Shown one piece after another: positions 61,462 through 64,000 of a stretch of 64,000 nucleotides of DNA (within the stretch, counting starts at the first letter, position 1; each line of letters begins with the position of its first letter). This DNA is from Phycisphaerales bacterium UBA2421 (GTDB lineage Bacteria > Planctomycetota > Phycisphaerae > Tepidisphaerales > Tepidisphaeraceae). The position numbers and the translations under genes were made by a program. The DNA lies in the NCBI GenBank assembly GCA_002343075.1, contig DDRH01000005.1, positions 70,050 to 134,049 on the forward strand, given 5' to 3'. The notes under the pieces are model-generated. The model searched no databases. It saw only the letters and a program-made list of their open reading frames with translations, and was not told the origin of the DNA.

Positions 61462-62460
61462 ATGGCAAAGGACTACCCCAGGTTTATCGGAAGGCTGTGC
61501 GGCTGTAAGAATGTGCTCATCACGACGCACGTCCGCCCCGACGGCGATGCGATCGGCACTGTTGCCGCGCTGTCACTCGCACTCCGGGGCAAGGGGATTC
61601 CCAGTGCGATCGTGCTGCTTAGCTCGCTGCCTTCGAAGTATCGATTCATCCTTGCCGATGCCGGACTTTCACATCATGAAGGTAACGACGGATTGCCTGC
61701 GGGCTTCAACGTTGATGAGTTTGACGGTCTGCTTGTCGCCGACACCGGCACATGGTCGCAACTGCCCGGGATGCAGCCGGTGTTTGAGAATTGGAAAAGG
61801 CCGAAGCTTGTGCTCGACCATCACATCACGCAGGAGGAATGGGCCGATTTCAAACTGGTGAACACCCGCGCGGCAGCAGCGGCAGAAGTGGCGGCGGAGC
61901 TATTTGAAATCTGGGGCGTCGAGATCACCCGCGATATCGCAACGGCGCTGTATGTCGCGCTCGTCAGCGACACCGGCTGGTTCCAATTCAGCAACACGCG
62001 CCCGTACACCCTGCGACTCGCAGCGAAACTCATGGAAGCCGGCGTTGATACCGACCGGCTCAACATCCTGCTGAACCAGAGCGAGCGCAAACAGCGCGTC
62101 TACCTGCAGACGCGCGCCATGCATTCGCTTGAGCTACTCGATAACGACACCGTCGCTGTGATGAAAGTGAGGCGCGACGATTTTCTGGAGACGGGCGCGG
62201 GTGTGCCGGCCACTGAAAACCTCGTGAACGTCCCGCTGCAGATTGCCACGGTCGAGGCGTCGCTCTTGTTTGTTGAGTCTCCGGAAGCCGGGCCGGTGCG
62301 CGTCAGTTTGCGCAGCAAAGGCGGGGTCGATTGCGCCCGATTCGCACAGACGCTAGGCGGCGGGGGGCATGCGCGGGCGGCGGGCGTGAAGGTCGCCATG
62401 CCGCTGGATCGCGCCGTCACAACCGTGGTCGAGGCGTTTCGCGCGTTCAAAATCGCATAG
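61462..62460 (+). CDS. nrnA: DHH-family oligoribonuclease/PAP phosphatase
   Basis: A 332-residue DHH phosphoesterase. ITTHVRPDGDAIG, VADTGTW, LDHHIT (the DHH motif) and the C-terminal DHHA1 block GGGGHARAAG identify NrnA, which degrades short RNA oligonucleotides and pAp. Length is typical. Likely in one transcript with ribF. Confidence 0.92.
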   Translation: MAKDYPRFIGRLCGCKNVLITTHVRPDGDAIGTVAALSLALRGKGIPSAIVLLSSLPSKYRFILADAGLSHHEGNDGLPAGFNVDEFDGLLVADTGTWSQLPGMQPVFENWKRPKLVLDHHITQEEWADFKLVNTRAAAAAEVAAELFEIWGVEITRDIATALYVALVSDTGWFQFSNTRPYTLRLAAKLMEAGVDTDRLNILLNQSERKQRVYLQTRAMHSLELLDNDTVAVMKVRRDDFLETGAGVPATENLVNVPLQIATVEASLLFVESPEAGPVRVSLRSKGGVDCARFAQTLGGGGHARAAGVKVAMPLDRAVTTVVEAFRAFKIA

Positions 62461-62503
62461 ATCGGGCCAGCAACTGAGGGGACGTTGGTTCATAAGCTTT
62501 TGT

Positions 62504-62531
62504 TTGACCAGCGTTAATGTCACTTTATAAT
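62504..62531 (+). promoter_or_regulatory. Sigma-70-type promoter of the ABC ATPase gene
   Basis: TTGACC (62504-62509), 16-base spacer, TATAAT (62526-62531), 73 bases before the ATG at 62605. This is the best -35/-10 match in the window. Confidence 0.75.
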
Positions 62532-62604
62532 CAAACTCTTGACTGAAACGATCGACTGACAACGATCCCACATTGCAGCCTCATTTTCTTGGCGGAAACA
62601 ACTG

Positions 62605-63816
62605 ATGGCACGTGTCGAGCTTGAAAAAGTATCCAAGGTCTATCCCGGCGGGGTGAAAGCGGTTAACTCGATCGATCTGCACATCCGCGATCAGGAGTTT
62701 ATCGTCCTCGTCGGACCGTCCGGTTGCGGAAAGTCAACCACGCTGCGCATGGTCGCCGGATTAGAAGAAATCAGCGACGGCACCATCCGAATCGGCGATC
62801 GGATTGTCAACGATGTGCCTCCGAAAGACCGCGACATTGCCATGGTCTTCCAGAACTACGCGCTATATCCGCATATGACGGTCTACAAGAACATGGCGTT
62901 TGGGCTGAAGCTCCGTAAGTTTCCCAAAGCTGAGATCGATCAGCGCGTGCAGGAAGCAGCCAAGATCCTCGATATCGCGCACCTCCTCGACCGCAAACCC
63001 AAAGCCCTCTCCGGCGGGCAGCGGCAGCGGGTGGCGGTGGGGCGGGCCATCGTTCGCGAGCCGGCGGCGTTTCTTTTTGACGAGCCTCTGTCCAACCTCG
63101 ATGCCAAGTTGCGCGTCACCACTCGCGCCGAGATCAAACGCCTGCACCAGCGCCTCAAAACCACCACCATCTACGTCACCCACGACCAGGAAGAAGCGAT
63201 GACGCTCGGTGACCGAATCATCGTCATGAAAGACGGCGTGATTCAGCAATCCGACACCCCGCTGGTCACTTACAATCACCCGACCAACCGTTTCGTTGCC
63301 GGCTTCATCGGCATGCCTCCCATGAACTTTTTCGATGGCATGCTCAAAACCGAAGGCGGGCGGATCGTGTTTGAAGAAGGACAACTCCTCAACGCCAGGA
63401 AGGTGCAACAGCGGAGCGACGAACCGGAAGTGATGACCGGCCAGATTACCACGCCCGGAAACGGCTTCCGAGTGCCGCTCAACGGGGAACTCGCAGCGCG
63501 GCTCGGCGGGTTCATTGGAAAGCATGTTGTTCTCGGAATTCGTCCGGAACACTTCCACGTGCAGAGCCATTCGCCAAACCATGTACCCGTGCAGGTGAAG
63601 GTTGCGGTGGTCGAGCCCCTGGGCAACGACATGGACGCTTACATCGAGACTCCGCTCCACCAACACAAGATCGTCCGCGTCGAGGCCGATCCGCACCTTA
63701 AGGGCGGGGTTTCAGCTACGATGTTTATCGACTCGACTCGCGCTCATGTGTTCGAGCCGGGTGTGGTGGGCCGCAATCTCGGCCTGGAAATGGCGCCGAT
63801 GAGTAACGTCGCGTAA
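62605..63816 (+). CDS. UgpC/MalK-type ABC transporter ATP-binding protein
   Basis: A 403-residue ATPase of the carbohydrate-uptake (CUT1) class. Walker [11 protein letters not shown]-loop [11 protein letters not shown], signature LSGGQRQRV, Walker [13 protein letters not shown] and [11 protein letters not shown] are intact. The C-terminal ~160 residues form the OB/TOBE regulatory domain ([10 protein letters not shown]). Such ATPases often serve several sugar transporters; no permease or binding protein is adjacent here. Confidence 0.95.
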   Translation: MARVELEKVSKVYPGGVKAVNSIDLHIRDQEFIVLVGPSGCGKSTTLRMVAGLEEISDGTIRIGDRIVNDVPPKDRDIAMVFQNYALYPHMTVYKNMAFGLKLRKFPKAEIDQRVQEAAKILDIAHLLDRKPKALSGGQRQRVAVGRAIVREPAAFLFDEPLSNLDAKLRVTTRAEIKRLHQRLKTTTIYVTHDQEEAMTLGDRIIVMKDGVIQQSDTPLVTYNHPTNRFVAGFIGMPPMNFFDGMLKTEGGRIVFEEGQLLNARKVQQRSDEPEVMTGQITTPGNGFRVPLNGELAARLGGFIGKHVVLGIRPEHFHVQSHSPNHVPVQVKVAVVEPLGNDMDAYIETPLHQHKIVRVEADPHLKGGVSATMFIDSTRAHVFEPGVVGRNLGLEMAPMSNVA

Positions 63817-63826
63817 GGATGAACAA

Positions 63827-64000
63827 ATGGAGAGTCCACCGATACAGTCAGGCAAAGCGATGCTCTGGACCGGCCGCGTGTTGACCGTCTTGCCGGCATT
63901 GCTCCTGCTGTTCAGTGCGACGATGAAGTTCCTCATGCCACCCGGTGCCGCCGAGGGGTTTGAGCAACTGGGTTGGCCCGAGCGATACGCCGTCGCGCTT
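63827..64000 (+). CDS. DoxX-like membrane protein, N-terminal part
   Basis: The first 58 codons of a gene that leaves the window. The first helix VLTVLPALLLLFSATMKFLM followed by EGFEQLGWPERYAVAL matches DoxX-like proteins. ATG 63827 is used; it is 11 bases after the ABC gene. Function of the family is uncertain. Confidence 0.75.
   Translation, partial: MESPPIQSGKAMLWTGRVLTVLPALLLLFSATMKFLMPPGAAEGFEQLGWPERYAVAL

Overview
The window looks like chromosomal DNA of a GC-rich planctomycete, probably class Phycisphaerae (inference). Supporting marks are two proteins ending in PEP-CTERM sorting signals (55236-57212, 57268-58407), dockerin-like repeats, an N-terminal LEPRRLL motif on a large kelch/malectin protein (16105-18381), a prepilin-type pseudopilin, TonB/Tol-type cassettes with a VWA protein, and an AAA+/PspA pair. 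No rRNA, tRNA, CRISPR array or prophage was recognised.

Layout. 1-2738: a molybdenum hydroxylase operon (Mo subunit, Tat-exported 2Fe-2S subunit, FAD/4Fe-4S subunit, MocA-like cofactor cytidylyltransferase). 2798-6162: two tandem paralogous MOP-type flippases. 6920-12998 (minus): VWA protein, ExbB, ExbD, ExbD and a huge helical-repeat secreted protein, with overlapping reading frames. 13100-18381: radical SAM protein, TauE-type permease, purQ and the kelch protein. 18455-21154: a DinG/XPD-type helicase gene that carries a complete REP-associated tyrosine transposase (RAYT) inside its open reading frame. 21165-27050: small membrane proteins, nucleotidyltransferase, yeast-type cytosine deaminase, asd, a damaged Uma2 nuclease gene, GNAT, msrB, fasciclin. 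27301-31213 (minus): AAA+ ATPase, PspA-like protein, PAS/HD-GYP protein. 31272-33550: thrS preceded by a threonine-codon leader peptide and terminator. 33557-43218: M28 peptidase, frameshifted RNA ligase, IMPase, DUF3574 lipoprotein, zinc-ribbon/GYF protein, tilS, TMTC-like membrane protein, pseudopilin, RNase D. 43489-50825: ankyrin protein, hicB-hicA-ROK overlapping operon, GHL10 lipoprotein, glgX, DUF4190 protein. 50940-64000: short-form pheT, flagellin, PEP-CTERM proteins, FmdB, EEP-family lipoprotein, ribF, nrnA, UgpC/MalK-type ATPase and a partial DoxX protein.

The most notable items are: (1) the RAYT and its REP arms lying in frame inside the helicase, with no start codon of its own; related REP pairs occur at 18381-18458 and 55041-55101; (2) a translational attenuator for thrS (six consecutive Thr codons, competing hairpins) followed by an inverted repeat that overlaps the likely ribosome binding site; (3) a VWA protein with a TonB-like SxxxH transmembrane anchor in an ExbB/ExbD operon; (4) the AAA+/PspA pair; (5) two genes with frame damage (RNA ligase, Uma2); and (6) paired parS-like palindromes at 58569-58659.
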